Positions 21,891 through 34,582 of a stretch of DNA of 64,000 nt are shown here, piece by piece (the first letter of the stretch is position 1; every line of letters starts with the position of its first letter). The position numbers were made by a program, and so were the translations under genes. The DNA is from Leptodactylus fallax (taxonomy: Eukaryota > Chordata > Amphibia > Anura > Leptodactylidae): the NCBI GenBank assembly GCA_947044405.1, contig CAMRHE010001087.1, positions 124,001-188,000 of the forward strand, written 5' to 3'. A model generated the notes under the pieces. That model was given only the letters and a program-made list of their open reading frames with translations. It searched no databases and was not told where the DNA came from.

Positions 21891-23382
21891 TACTATATTA
21901 CTTATGTTGGACTGATCCTGAGTTACAGACATTAGACCCCAGAGCTGAAATGTCCCAGTATCGTCTGCTTCTGTGGTATCTCTGCATAGCTTGCTCTGGT
22001 GATTTTGCATTCTTGGAGGTGTGCTTTTAACACCAAGGACTGTACAGTCATGTGCCACTTAGGCAGAGTGCCACTTGGAAACCGTCCAGCTGCAAATCAA
22101 CCAGTGGCCATCTGTATGTGAAGATCACGACTGCCGGGACCTCGCAGCTGTCATGGCATCATCATATAATATTATACTGTATCAAGAAAACACACAGGCC
22201 CAGACTTACTAATAGGTAGTGTAATAATACAGTTTTATCACGGTGCTTGATGCTAGATGATAAATGTGCCATATCTTTAGACTGCCTAGCCCTACGACTA
22301 TACCACCTTTTTAATTGGTTTACATTGAGCCAGAAATTTTCAACACAATTTTGGCGCATCATGGTGTATTTAAACCATGCCCCCATTTTCTAAGAATTCA
22401 TACCCACATGTCTAGCAAGCCCAAACTAGATGCACCACGTGTATGACAGTGTCTAGTTGTAACTACAGTAATATATCTGGGCCATTGTAATTTGCGCCAT
22501 TTTATGCTATTTTCTTACAGTCTGCCCCAGTCTAAAATGGTTGATAAGTGGAATCAATAGCTCACTTCCAATCCAATAGAGATGAGATACATTTTCATGT
22601 TCCTTTAATATGCTGGCCGCTGGGTGCACCCGTATTTGTTTATCTACTTCACACATGAAGAAAGGGATTAAAAATGATTTTCTTTCATAGTTTTGCCTCA
22701 AGTTTTTCCTCATACCGTGTTTGTAATATAAGATGTACATCATTAGTTCTCGGCAAGTCGGACAACATCTCAAGCTTCTTCTTTTCCTTGAGGCGGAAAC
22801 TTTATAACTGCTGATTTAATTCTCCCTCCTTCTGTACTAATACTCAACCTTAAATAAGAGCCATATTGATTGGATGGTTTAATCCTGCGCTTTTCCCCCA
22901 CTCGTGCTGTAAGGCAGGTCAGAATTGATTCTCTTTATTCAGTATTCTGTTCAACTGTTCCTTAGGTTAATCTTTATCTTTTTCTGGGAAAGGTGGATGG
23001 CAGTACTGCCATTACAGCTCCTACAGGGCCTGTTATCTTAGTGTGTTGGTAACAAATCATCTAATATTTGAGTGGTTAAAAGATTAAGATGAACTGTTAC
23101 AGATGCCACCTGGAATGTCCTGAATGGCAAATTTGTTGTTTGCAGTGTAAAATCAGGATTTTAAGAAAGTAGGGTGGTGACCAATGGCTGTCATTATTAC
23201 GCCTGTTAGGGTTGTTAGAACTGTTCCAACCTGCAAAATATTTTAGGGCTTCAGTAATTTCAAAGTGCACTGTCTCAATTGTGCCCAACTTGGTTGTCAT
23301 CAAGTTTTCCAAGACACCTGAATGGAATATACGTATATACATAGTTACTCAGTAATTCATGCTGTTCCTTCATTTCACTGTT
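21891..23382. other. Intronic stretch, no gene recognised
   Basis: It contains one family G unit (21905), a dispersed GGCCCAGACTTACTAATAGG repeat (22190-22510), and one copy of the GGGAAAGGTGGATGGCAGTA motif (22985), which recurs through the intron (family L). Confidence 0.4.
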
Positions 23383-23627
23383 AGGCTAGGTTCACATCTG
23401 CGTCAGAGTCTCCATAGGAAATTGGGGGAGAGAAAAGTCCTGCACTGAGGACTTTTCTCTTTGCCGGTTTCAGTATAAAACCGGCGGAAACCTGGGGAAC
23501 ACCTGGCGGATCTCACTATAGTCTTTGGGGTCCTTGGGTAACCGATATTTTAGAAGACAGGCTCTCCGTCTTTTGGGTCCCACAGCAGACCCGAACAGCA
23601 GAGAGCCCAGTCCTAGTGTGAGCCTCC
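23383..23627. repeat. Foldback repeat, family A, copy 6
   Basis: Left tip TTAGGCTAGGTTCACATCTG, interior AGAGAAAAGTCCTGCACTGA / GAGGACTTTTCTCTTTGCCG, right tip CCTAGTGTGAGCCTCC. One base differs from the family consensus in the right tip. Confidence 0.8.
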
Positions 23628-24011
23628 TTTACTGCTTGGTGAAATAGTTGTCACCAGACTTTCCAAGATTTCGGAATAGCACATGTTCTTGGCATGGTAT
23701 GGGATTGGGGGTTTATCTGTGCATAACTATGCAGATTTTTCATTCAGGATCCTGGAAAAGCTGGGTACCAATCCCAGGAGGAGCACACTGGAGTTGTATT
23801 AGGGATAAACGCAGTGTGTAAGTGACCTGCGCATCATTGTGTTCTCTGCATTGTCAGAGGAAGACCTGCCAAGAATCAATAACAAGTGGCACACTCTTCT
23901 TGGCACCATGTCTAATAGTACCAGGAAACTACTACGTCATGATTAATGCATGCCAGCCGTTCCAGCTCTCCAAGTTGGTAGTGGAGCGAGATACCTATTA
24001 ATAGTAATTGC

Positions 24012-24661
24012 ACAAGCACTTGAACACACCTTAGGAGCACTCACCCTATTGCTTGGTTTATCCAGCATGGGTAATTTTTTATAGATCCGGCGGATAGACC
24101 GGGCCAGTACACTGGCACTCTGTTCACTTATTTATTCTTTTTTGTTTATCACGTTTTGTCACCTGTTTGTCACTGTTTTTGTGTGGATGTAGGGGTGCGG
24201 AAACCCTTTTGGGTCCTACCCGAAGTCTAGGGGTTGGAGTGTGTGGCCTTCGGGTTCCCTCCTTCCTTGCTCTCCAGTGTCTGTCTCTGCTTTTGTGGAG
24301 ATAGACAACAGTTGCAGGCTCAGTAGTACTCTTGGGGTGGCAGCCCTTGAGGAGACTGATGCAAGTAGCTGGCTTGGTAGTACTCCTGGTGGTGGCAGCC
24401 CATGGAGGAAACCAAGTAAGTCACTGACCCTCCTGTCTAGGCAGTTGGGTTGGTTCAGCCCCCTTACTCTTGTGCCTTTTGGCTTTGAGTTTGGGGACAG
24501 TTTCGGAGGACCCATTCTCTTTTGAGATGGGTTTTGCAATAGACCGCATCCTTTGCACGTTTTTTTCAGTGGCACCCGTCACTTTTTTGCCGTGCACTGG
24601 TGTTTTCGTTGGCACAGCTTTGAGACCTTCGATTAAAAAAAAAAAAAAAAAAAAAAATAAT
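24012..24661 (+). mobile_element. Unclassified poly(A)-tailed retroposed segment
   Basis: A 650-bp segment ends in a run of about 23 A at 24635-24657 and is flanked by an 11-base direct repeat ATAGTAATTGC (24001-24011 and 24662-24672). This is the hallmark of LINE-mediated retroposition. Inside, 24320-24415 holds a diverged tandem duplication around AGTAGTACTC(T/C)TGG(G/T)G plus TGGCAGCCC. The segment is less AT-rich than its flanks. Short frames are open on both strands, but none shows a domain I recognise. It could be a SINE, a 5'-truncated LINE 3' region or a processed transcript. Confidence 0.6.
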
Positions 24662-25109
24662 ATAGTAATTGCCACCGTACAAACAACTGCTTTGCTGTCT
24701 CCTGTAGTAGTTGTAGATTATACTTAACTTTTGGGTTTTTTGGGTTTGTCACCCAACTTTCTCAATAATAACAGATATTGCTGTCTATAGAAATCCGATT
24801 GCGATTGTCACTCTGCTTTCTAAGACCTTTGAGCATTAATATTTCTTGGAAATGCAGTATGGTATTTACACACACACAATAGTTCAGTGTTGTAGGTCAA
24901 TGGGTGTTGAGTAAATGGTGACCTTCAGTGGGATCTGTAAAGGGTTTATTTTGCTGGTCACCTATATGAAAAAATTCTCAGTAAACTAACACAAAGTTTA
25001 TGAGTTCTTAACAAGATGTGTTTCTGGGAAAGCAATGAAAGTTGCCACAGTGGTTGCCATTTAGCTTTTCTAGAGTCCTGAATGGGCAGTTGGCAACCTC
25101 ACTCAACTG

Positions 25110-25245
25110 AACTAGGGACAACCCTTGTGGGAGCAATGCAGCTACTAAAAGTTTGATACAAATTCCTGTGGGAGCAGTGTAGCCTACGAAAGCTGAGTGC
25201 CAAATCTTGTGTGAGAAGTGCAGCCTGGGAAAGCTGGGTAATGCC
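25110..25245. repeat. Short tandem block of family L motif (about 45-bp unit)
   Basis: Three units of the form TTGTGGGAGCAATGCAGC plus a diverged GGGAAAGCTGGGTG phrase, at about 25115, 25163 and 25207. Related single copies are scattered at 22985, 23755, 26195-26290, 26910, 30290, 49825, 52857, 54610, 56785 and 57560, most carrying CCAGCTTTCC or its complement with an (A)TGGCCACCAT block. Confidence 0.5.
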
Positions 25246-25260
25246 TATTACTGTTGCCTT

Positions 25261-25695
25261 TAAAGAGGACCTTTCACCACCTCCAACTACTCAAGCTCTT
25301 CACCCTGTAATGGGCATCCCTCCACTGATTCCAGAACATTTAGAATTTTTCTCTTGCCGTACCTTTTCTGAGCAGTCAGTGCAGTTAGGTTTGGTGGCTT
25401 TTATGCTAAGTAGACTGTTTAATGTCAAGTGGTTGGTTTCAAGCAGGAGCAGGCAAGCGTGTGTAACTATGAGCTTTGACACTGTCTGCCTCTGATTGGA
25501 GTCACACGTCCTTGCCTTCTTCAGACACCTCCCACCTGACATTAGAGAGTCTAGTTATCATATGAGGCACCAAAATGTACTACTCTTATTGCTGGGGAAT
25601 GGTAGGGGACTAGAAAAAAAACTGCGCCGGAATCAGTGGAGCAGCAACTATTAAAGGATGCTTGAGTTGGTGGAGGTGGTGAATGGTCCCTTTTA
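25261..25695. repeat. Foldback repeat, family C, copy 2
   Basis: Begins TAAAGAGGACCTTTCACCAC and ends with GGAGGTGGTGAATGGTCCC and TTTTAA. It is more diverged in the central palindrome than the copies at 9833 and 30915. Confidence 0.75.
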
Positions 25696-28639
25696 AGATG
25701 TCTATACTCTTACCATAGCTGTTAAACTTCAGAAAGCTGCTTGGTTGTTCAACGGACAGCTATCTTTGACAATTTCCCTCCTTCCCCATACACATGCACA
25801 TTGGGATCGGCACTGCAGTCTTCTGAATGGAAAAAGAGGAATAAGCTACTGCCAGACACCTCTGGTTGCAAGGATCAAAGCATGTTGAAATCCAGATACC
25901 TCATCCTTCTATCTCTCAAACTATGCTGATGGGGAAAGTTGAGACTTCCCCATACACCAAACCCACTGAAAATGGCCGCTTTGGCTGACATTAATGTAAT
26001 GTGTCTGGCCACTTCTACAGTCCCCACTGATGTTCGCTTTCCTATAGTACTGATATATGTTGTTTTATGGGTTCTGTTTTCAGGCCCCATATTAGTCTGG
26101 AAAAACTATGTGGCAACCATTACAGTGGCCATAATAGTTTCATCCAACAGAGGATATTAATCAGCTTTCCTAGGGGCATGAAGGGCAAAACTAGACCAGT
26201 GATAATGGAGCTGGGAGGCAAACCCATGTAGGAGTAGTGCTCTCTCGGAAAGCTAGGTGACAAACCTTAGGTTGGGGATAGCTGTAACCAAGGCCATATT
26301 AATTGTGACCCAGCTTTCCTGTACATAGATTAATACTAAGCAATTGGCTGAAATTAATGTGTGATACTGGGATTTCCTCCTTTGATTTTTGCAGCATTTC
26401 TTATGTTGGATCCTTCCTCAGAGCGGTAGTCTTAATGCTCCACTTGAAGTTTTTTTCTGATGTATATTTAACTGGAGGGATCATTGTTGAGCTGTGAGAA
26501 AGGGGGGTGTCAGAATACGCCCTTAGGGAAATAAAACCTGAACTAAATCTGTATCCTGCTGGAATCCAATAAATGTTAGATTTTTCTATGGCACACCATG
26601 CAGTGATATGGGCCCCTATGCGCCCGCTTACCTCCGGGCTGTGCTCTTCTTCAACCACTTGACTTGTCACACAAGCTGCGGGAAATCATGAATATTAATA
26701 TTGAATATACTGATTTCATTATAGCACAAGTCAATCAGCGAGAACATTCCCATGTAACAAAATCTGATTCCCTTTGTCACAATTAAAGTGTAAAATGCTT
26801 ATAACATATTCATTTCATTTGTTTTTACCACATTCATTTTGTTACACAGTTACATACAATTTCCTTCTAACTTTGCTCATAAAAATTCTGTTTATGTAAA
26901 TTTGTATCTGAGAAAGTTGGGTGATGACTAATATTGCTTCTGTCACAGCTTCTATAGAGACATAACCCAGCTTTTTATACTCCTGATCAGCTGCATGAGA
27001 AGACAAATATCTCTTCACTAGAGGAGGAAAGCTGAGTGATTTGGTCTTATAGCCTGTTTACCCCCAATAGACATAAATCCCCAGTAGATCCCTTCGTTGC
27101 CATATTGATTTTGGGTTTTTTTTGTTTTTCTCCTAGCAACCTTCATTTCTGGGAAAGTTTGATGAGATTCAGTACGACTATAGAGGGTATAGACATAACT
27201 TTTCCAGTTGATTGAATCGAATCTTCACATCACAATGCTATTATGTCACTAAACCTACAGTAGTTACTATTCAGGTCTCTAAGAAATCTGAGTGACAATG
27301 AATGTGGTTGCAATAACTCCACCTACAGGTTTTCTATGTAACCATAGTTTCTCTGCTCTCATGCCACTGCAAGTGACTGCACATATTTAGCATTCAGGCA
27401 CCCAGAAAAGCCAAGGGACCATCCATGAGTTATATATTGGTAGTCACTTGACCTTCCAAGGAATAGATATATTCATCTAGGTAGAATGGGTCTATATCTT
27501 GATATTAGAAGATGATCATACGTTTACTGTAGATTTTTTTTAATTTTGGGAATTTGCATCACTCGTGGCCTGCCCTGCGCACTATGTGCCCTTTGCCCCC
27601 TTCTTCAGCTGCTGCGGTTTGCTGCATTCAGTGGGTGGTGACAGTTTTTTGGCTAACTCTATACTGTACGCCAGCAGTTCTAGAATACTGAGTACAGAGA
27701 AGATGTCAATGACTCTCAGTAACCCCTAGCCTTGGCAGTGCTGCACTATGTAGTAGGATGGCCACTTCTTGCTTCCACACACAGATCCACTTCCTTGAGC
27801 TTTATAACGGGGCTATGTAAAGTTGTGTTTACTGGAATTGTGCATGGTTATGGACAAACTTTTCTGCATCGTGGGTAGGGTAAATGAAGATATGTATGTA
27901 TATATGTGTAATAATCTGGGTATATTATAGTGATCTGAACCCATAGTTTACAGTTCCCAGCACAAAAAATCTAATTCGTATTGAAACACATAAAAATGTT
28001 ATGAACTTTTTTCCTGTACCAACCCATCACAGCACAGCTTGCATTTCATATTCTCCCATAAAAAAAAAAATTAAATCTGCATTGTGATTGGTGCCAGTGG
28101 GTCAACAAGACGCGGAGATTTATGAAGATCGGCAGTTTCAACACTGGTCTATGTATCTGCTTAGTCGGAGGACAATTTGGGTAATTTACAACGAGGTGCA
28201 GGCTTCTTCATAAACCAAGCACATCCTCCAGCCTGCCATGCACCTTCACTGAAATGTGCAGCTCTGGAGTATAGGGCTGTATTCAGACAATGTTAAACTC
28301 CTGTGTGTTTGATTAGGAAAAAACTGATGATTTTACACCATATTAAATGCATTAATTAGGCTTTTTTCACACTGCTGAGTTTCAGATGTGAGACTCTGTC
28401 CATGTATGAGCCGGGTTTCCTGGCCTGTACACCATGGCAGGAGATGGACTCCTAGCATTATAGTTGTCAAAGATGCTAGGAGTCCCCACTTCTCCACTAC
28501 ATACTGTCCTATAGTGGTTATAGTACGGAACAGTATGTAAAGGAGAACCCGGGATTTCTAGTATCATAGAAAACTATATAAATCTGGCACACACGAACAG
28601 AGTTTCATGTCTGAGTCTCAGTAGTGTGAAACCAGCCTG
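25696..28639. other. Intronic stretch dominated by family L remnants
   Basis: No gene recognised. Repeated CCAGCTTTC / GAAAGCTGGG phrases occur at 26165, 26255, 26320, 26910-26985, 27030, 27145, 27285 and 27405. At 28080-28260 is a dispersed repeat with GGCAGTTTCAACACTGGTCT. At 28355-28640 is a palindromic repeat whose sides read TTTTTCACACTGCTGAGTTT and CTCAGTAGTGTGAAACCAGC. Confidence 0.45.
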
Positions 28640-28985
28640 AGTCCAGGGCCCCACGTTGCCAAAATGCAGCACCAAAACATGCTGTGCTTTACATTACCTG
28701 CAAAGTGGATGGGATTCTGGCTAGTCCCATCCACACATTTCAGAAAAAAAAAATCTGCAGCGGAAATTCTGTGATTTCTAAAATGCTCGCGTATGTCAAT
28801 TATACCTACGGAAACGCTGGTGTTTTCCATATAGGTATAATAGAGGCAGAAAATCTGCAGAGGAAAACTCTGTGGACTTTCTGTGAAAAATGCTGCAAAA
28901 AAAAAAAAAAACGCGATGCATTTCCACCACTGTCTTTTTCGCAGTGTTTATTGGCTGCGGATCGCTACCTGGAGTCTTAGCCTTA
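28640..28985. repeat. Dispersed repeat, family E, copy 2
   Basis: Homologous to 9651-9832: TATACCTACGGAAACGCTGG and TTCCATATAGGTATAATAGA form the same hairpin, and both copies end with GCTACCTGG followed by CTTAG. This copy is longer at its left side and includes an internal poly(A) run (28897-28911). Confidence 0.65.
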
Positions 28986-30914
28986 AACTGATTGAAAAAA
29001 TACATGCCACTGAGTGGTATGCATCCCCCCTCCAACTCAAATTCCTCTTCCCTTTCCAACTGTGTGAACTTACAGGGGATGTTCAAATGGCAAAATTTGG
29101 GGAGGAAAGTGAGGCGATCTTCCTCCTCAAAATCCTCTTTAAAAACCAACTCTGTGGAACCTGTGACTGAAAGCTGAAGCTGAGCCTTGGCTTTCTGCTG
29201 CGGGTTAGCATACATGATTATCCCTGTATAGAATGGGGCTGATCAAGCATGAGGCCTTGCACCATGGTTTCAGCTTTCGGCAAGGGAAGCCATGGCAAGA
29301 TCGAGCAGGATGCTTGCTGAAAAAACGAGGCCATCAGTTTCTCCCATTGAAAACAATGCCTTAAATTCCTCTCCAAGTTTTGCTGTATGAACATACTCTT
29401 ATTGGATAAGTAATGTATGTACACTGTGACAGGAGAAAAGCAAGTGCAGCTCTGGAATATAATACAGCATGTAACTCCAGATCAGTACAGAGTAAGGATG
29501 AACAGGATGCTTCATACAGTGGTCACATGAGAGCTAGACTCTTGAAAGCTTACTTATCAAATATACTCAGTTAGCCTCTAAAAGGTATCGCCTGATTTCT
29601 TCACTCTTCCACTACTTTCAATGGCTAACACGGTACAACATTATACTACTCATTGCCTGATGACTGTGATTAAGAGTCATGGTGCAGCAGTGGCTGCTGA
29701 GGTCACATGCAAGCCAAGGCAAATAGGTTTGTTTTGGCTGTACACCACTGTTTTGGGAACTTGTTTGGGTTTATCAATCAAATCCTTATTATATTGATAC
29801 CCGCCGGCTGCAAGTACTACTGACTACTTATGCCAGGTGAGAATATGGTGGCGGTGTACCTTTAATACCAGCACTAGGTTCTGAAATATTACAATTGGTG
29901 CTGACTTTGACATCAGTAGCTTTTTATTTTAATGACATGGTAACAATGTTATAGAGCACATACCTGCACTATAAATCTTTGACCTAGGGGGCATTGGTGG
30001 TTGCGGAGCCTGTTTTACAAGACCAGTACAGTGATGATTCACATCTAATTGACATTTGTACACCAAGCAGGTCAAATTGCAAAAATTCCAGGATGAATAT
30101 TGCGTTTTCTTTTAATGCAGTGAGACCGGCTGCTTCTATTTAAAGAGTGCCGGTTTTATAACAGTTTGTATGATGGAGGAAACGGGTGCATGCTGTGAAC
30201 CCAAGTGACTGTCTAAATGAAATGACCCCTAGCACAATTCTCTAATCCCCAATTTACTAGTAAATATTTGTTGCAAGTAGGAAATGGAGAAAGTTGACCA
30301 AGAGGGGTAGTCACCCAGCTTTCATATCTTGATAGATTCCGGATATGTAATTGTATAACCAGGCACACATGCCAGTGTGTTAGTAATTTCATAGCTCTCC
30401 CAGAAATAGGACAAGTGGAAATTACTTGTGAGAAAATCCTTTAGAAAAGATTCCAGCATAGAATAGGAGGCCAAAAGTCTTCTCTGGTCTCTACCACAGC
30501 AGCAGAAATTGTGGCACATGTCTAGCACACGTAAACATGTCTGCTTGTTTCTAACCTCTGAAGTTCACTGTGTTATCTGTGGCCATTCTACACAAATACA
30601 CAGGAAGTGAATGGGTACTAAGGCAGTCTCTGACATACTCTACACATTTGGGTGACTTGGTTGCCCAGTTGCACTTCATATCATTTACATCAAGTTAAGC
30701 CCCTTGTCTGAAAGAGCTGAATTGAAGCTATGGACTGTCCCTTCACAAATTCATTGTAGAGTATAAGTAAAGTACACTAAATGTGAAAAGACCCTCTGGC
30801 AGATTTCCATGTTTAAATGATGTCTTTCCTAACACAATGGATTCACCATTTTAGCACAGCAAAATGCCAGGATGGATGGATTTAGTTCATCAGCCATGGA
30901 TTCCATACTCCTTG
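28986..30914. other. Intronic stretch, no gene recognised
   Basis: Unique-looking DNA. A 139-residue minus-strand frame (28796-29215) overlaps the family E repeat and a low-complexity Glu-rich stretch and shows no domain. One family L motif is at about 30290. Nothing else can be named. Confidence 0.35.
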
Positions 30915-31344
30915 TTAAAGAGGACCTTGCTCCACCTCCAACAAACTCAGTTCTTTACATCAATTAATAAGTGTAACTCCACTGATTCTGACACAGTTGG
31001 AATTGTTTCCCTAGCCCCCACTGTTCCCGAGCAATCAATGCTGTTAGTTTAGGTGTCTGATATGCTATTTAGGCTTTGTACTGTAAGGAGGTCGGTGTCA
31101 GGCAGGAGCAGGCAAGGAATGTGATTCTGAGCTCTGACACTGGCTGCCTCTGATTGGAGCTCTGAGTCACGCCCCCTGCCTGACACTGCCCTTCTGACAT
31201 TACAGAGCTTAAATAGCACTTCAGGCACCAAAATTAACTCTGCTTGTTACTTGGGAATGGTGGAGGCTAGAACCAGTGGAGTGGAGCATATTAACAGATG
31301 CTAAGATCTAGAATTGGTGGAGGTGGTCAAAGGTCCTCTTTAAA
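30915..31344. repeat. Foldback repeat, family C, copy 3
   Basis: Ends TTAAAGAGGACCTTGCTCC and AAAGGTCCTCTTTAA. The central palindrome AGGAGGTCGGTGTCAGGCAG / CTGCCTGACACTGCCCTTCT is the clearest of the three copies. Confidence 0.8.
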
Positions 31345-31848
31345 AGCATCTACTGCTGAGGAAATTCATCATTACATGACCCCCATTCAGATGAATATTC
31401 CACTATATAGTACATGAAGTATTGGTGTCACGTTTGCCCCAACTCTTCTTTATCCATATACCCTAAAAGAGAACATGGATACGAGTTGTTTTCGGGGCCA
31501 GAGGAAGCATGTGGATCATATGAAATGGCTGCTGCATGGGTTCTCTAGATATGCTAGCACTCTTTTGCCTTGTTGCTGCTTTTAACAAAGTTGGAATAAA
31601 AGGATACTTTTACTTACCGTTGAGTGCAGCTTCTTTACTTCTCCTTATTGAATGCATGGAAACAAGTTGCCCTAATGATAATTCTCTTCTTTTATCAAAG
31701 ATTAGCATTTTGCTTAATTAGGTTTACATGGTTTACAAACGCTGAACAGACAGATGCCTGGCATGAGGGTGTTGAGCATTTTTTGCATTGGTCTCCCTCG
31801 CTTTACAACCCTATGGGTTTCAAACTAGCATTCAAAAAGTTGGATATA

Positions 31849-32355
31849 CAGTACTGTGCTATATACTTTTATATAGGTGTGGAAAAATGCCATTAAGTAA
31901 GAATGTTTGAAAAATAGAAGTGTTAATAGTTTATTTGAATTTTTGGTGAATTTTTGTCAGTTAACAAAATGCAGGGTAAATGACAAAAAGAGAAATTTAA
32001 AGCACATCAGTATTTGGTGTGAGCACCCTTTTCAATCAAAGTCCTGTCAGTTCTTCTAGATACATTTCCACACAGTTTTTGAGGTTGTTACAAACATCTT
32101 GGAAAATTAACCACAAATCTCCTGTGGACGTAGACTTGCTCAAAACCTTCTATTTTTTCAAGTAATACCAGATAGACTGGATGATGCTGAGATTAGGACT
32201 CTGTGGGGGCCATGTCATCACTTCCTCCTGATTTAGATTTCTCTTTTGTTCATGTACTTAATTTTGTTAATTGAGAAAATGTAACTGTTACACTAAGCAT
32301 TCTTAATTTGCAGAATTTCCCCACGTCTTCCTTAAACTTTTGCACAGTACTACTG
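31849..32355 (-). mobile_element. Internally deleted Tc1-type element with transposase fragment
   Basis: Flanked by TA (31847-31848 and 32356-32357). The left end starts CAGTACTGTGC. The right end contains the complementary CTTTTGCACAGTAC with a few added bases before the terminal CTG. On the minus strand, at about 32165-32215, the catalytic C-terminal box reads WPPQSPNLSIIQSIW, where the family has SPDLSIIESVW. The third catalytic residue is therefore Gln instead of Glu. The rest of the gene is missing, leaving a 507-bp non-autonomous copy. Confidence 0.8.
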
Positions 32356-32357
32356 TA

Positions 32358-33189
32358 TGTGGCACTTTCTTGATATGTTTGCAGCTTTCGGGTAGAATCC
32401 GTCATCCATTGAAAATGCAATTATCTATTGTTAACCGCCATGTCTTGCACTCGCTATCCATTTCACACCAGGCACGTTGTACATAAGTCCTGGTGACAAA
32501 TAATGTGCACAAGTATGAGACGATGGCACACACGAGTTGCATATCAGTACAGCCAGCTGTAATTAGTGTTTTTAGTGTTTGTGGCACTTTTACAACATTA
32601 ACCACTGCTGCTTACCCCTTGACACTCCATTGAGCAGCTCCGTGACAAAGTCTACCTGTGCGGTGTCTCCCTGGATCTAGTCTTGGTTAATTATTACACA
32701 TCTTATTTACATCTAATGTTTGCATAGGATATCAGAATTGTGATGCGATAAAAATGCTATTAGTTCCTTTTGATTGTGGGATTCCTCTGGAGATCTTGAT
32801 ATTGTAATGGAAGGGGCAACCACTGATTTTTATGAATTTTAGTAGAAAGTTGCTCTTGACAGTATAGAGCAGTGATGGTGAACTTTTTAGAGACCGAGTA
32901 CCCAAACTGCCACCCAAAACCCACTAATGTATCGCAAAGTGCCAACATGGCAATTTAACCTTAATAATGTGCGGATCAACAGTTGTGGCTCACAAAATAC
33001 AGTCGTGTGAATGGGGCTTTACAGAGCTTTCAGTGATACAAAACAACTTTGTACTGAAATGTAAAAGTTTGCATTTGGCATAATTTGCAACAATTAATGT
33101 TCACTATTTACATTGCACAGGATCTGTTGTATAGTGACCATGCAATGTTATTATAGCCTGTAATAATATCACTTTTCTGCTATAAAACT
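32358..33189. other. Intronic stretch, no gene recognised
   Basis: AT-rich DNA. At about 32865-33060 is a dispersed repeat with AGCAGTGATGGTGAACTTTT, a phrase common in vertebrate interspersed repeats. No coding exon seen. Confidence 0.4.
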
Positions 33190-33310
33190 GATACTGTGTG
33201 ATATAAATAATGAGGGGCCCCCACTCAGTAGAATTTGCTGCACAGTGACCCCCACACAGTACAATATGCTCCACAGTGATCCCACACAGTACAATCTGTT
33301 CCACAGATGG
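33190..33310. repeat. Short 30-bp minisatellite block, inverse of the 618-1142 array
   Basis: About three units of ACAGTGACCCCCACACAGTA plus CAATATGCTCC. The complement (TACTGTGTGGGGGTCACTGT) matches the unit of the array at 618-1142. Confidence 0.7.
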
Positions 33311-33629
33311 GTGCCTACAGAGAGGGCTTTGAGTGCCACCTCTGGCACGCGTGGCATAGGTTCGCCACCACGGGTATAGAGTTTGCAAGCCATAGAGGTA
33401 GTCCTTACTTATCCTGTAGAACCTATGAAGAAGAAGAGCAACCTGACATCAAGTTCATGCTGTCATTGTGTGTGTGTGTGTGGGGGGGAGTTTGGACATG
33501 TACCGGGTTGGGTTTGGCATATTCTTTAAATTCCAATCTATGTTCTTACATTTCACTTGGAATTTCACCATTACTGTCTGGTATTGCAGTTCTTGTGAAT
33601 GCGACTAAGATACACTACTACAGTACTAC

Positions 33630-33878
33630 CTCTTGAAGCTCATCAAGAGAATGCCAAGCGTGTGCAAAGCAGTAATCAAAGCAAAAGGTTGCTACTTTGA
33701 AGAACCTAGAATATAAGACATATTTTCAGTTGTTCACACTTTTTTGTTAAGTATATAATTCCACATGTGTTAATTCATAGTTTTGATGCCTTCAGTATGA
33801 ATCTACAATTTTTATAGTCATGAAAATACAGAAAACTCTTGGAATGAGAAGGTGTGTCCAAACTTTTGGTCTGTACTG
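33630..33878 (+). mobile_element. 3' end of a Tc1-type transposon
   Basis: The plus strand shows the final transposase region (around CTCATCAAGAGAATGCCAAG, a widespread Tc1 family's C-terminus), then the conserved 3' untranslated sequence. It ends AACTTTTGGTCTGTACTG at 33878, before TA at 33879-33880. The 5' part and other terminal repeat are absent, so this is a truncated, immobile remnant. Confidence 0.85.
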
Positions 33879-33880
33879 TA

Positions 33881-34582
33881 CATACATGCTGTGGACTGGT
33901 TTGGCACTATTTTGGGGAAAAAGAAGCTATATTTATTTACTGTTTAATGACCACCCACCCCACCCAATGTGGGGCCTTCCCCTAAAAGGCATGTTCCTGT
34001 TGTTTACATCAAATGGAGAATTAAAATAACAAATACTATATACTTACCTGTCAGTTCAGCTGGGAATTCAGTGGAGAGTCTCTGTTTGGGTCTCCGGTCT
34101 TTGTTGACAATCTGCCCATTGCATGAGCACTTCAGTTGGTCAGTGGTCAAATGTTGATGCTCCGTTTCAACAGAACTAAAGACTGGTGACCCGAATGGAG
34201 GCACCCAGCTGAATGGACAGGTAAGTATATAGTATTTATTTTAATCCTCCGTTTGCTATGTAACAAACAACTGTAACACCCCTTTAAACTTTAGCTGTCT
34301 ACTTGCATACAGTGAGTGACTTATCCTTCCTTGTAATAAATATGCAATGACTAAAGGGTGAGAGGAAATATCCAAGCTTTAACGAAATTAACTGAAAGCC
34401 GACAGTCCACTATCCCATCACCGCTAGTTATGTACAGCCACAGGAGGGTCACATGGATTTCAAACATCCAAAGGCCCACTTGCCGCTGGGCAGAAAATCC
34501 TCCTGACCCCATCAACAGCAGCATTATTGGTCACCTATTTGTGCTTTTTGCTATTGTTGTCAAACAAATCCTATATGCAATT
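33881..34582. other. Intronic stretch, no gene recognised
   Basis: At 33945-34290 is a loose foldback block: GGGAATTCAGTGGAGAGTCT on the left answers an ACCCGAATGGAGGCACCCAG region on the right. It closely resembles the block at 14540-14860 and may be the same family. Otherwise no signal. Confidence 0.4.

Noticed and set aside
24216..24727. Overlapping frames of 84-119 residues on both strands
   Set aside because: They fall in the poly(A)-tailed retroposed segment, have no recognisable domain, and one depends on the A/T run being translated.
28796..29215. 139-residue minus-strand frame rich in Glu and Lys
   Set aside because: It overlaps the family E repeat and a low-complexity stretch, and I can see no domain or splice signals.
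32028..32220. Possible host exon with conserved WPPQSP peptide
   Set aside because: The peptide is the DDE transposase C-terminal box, on the minus strand within a TA-flanked element.
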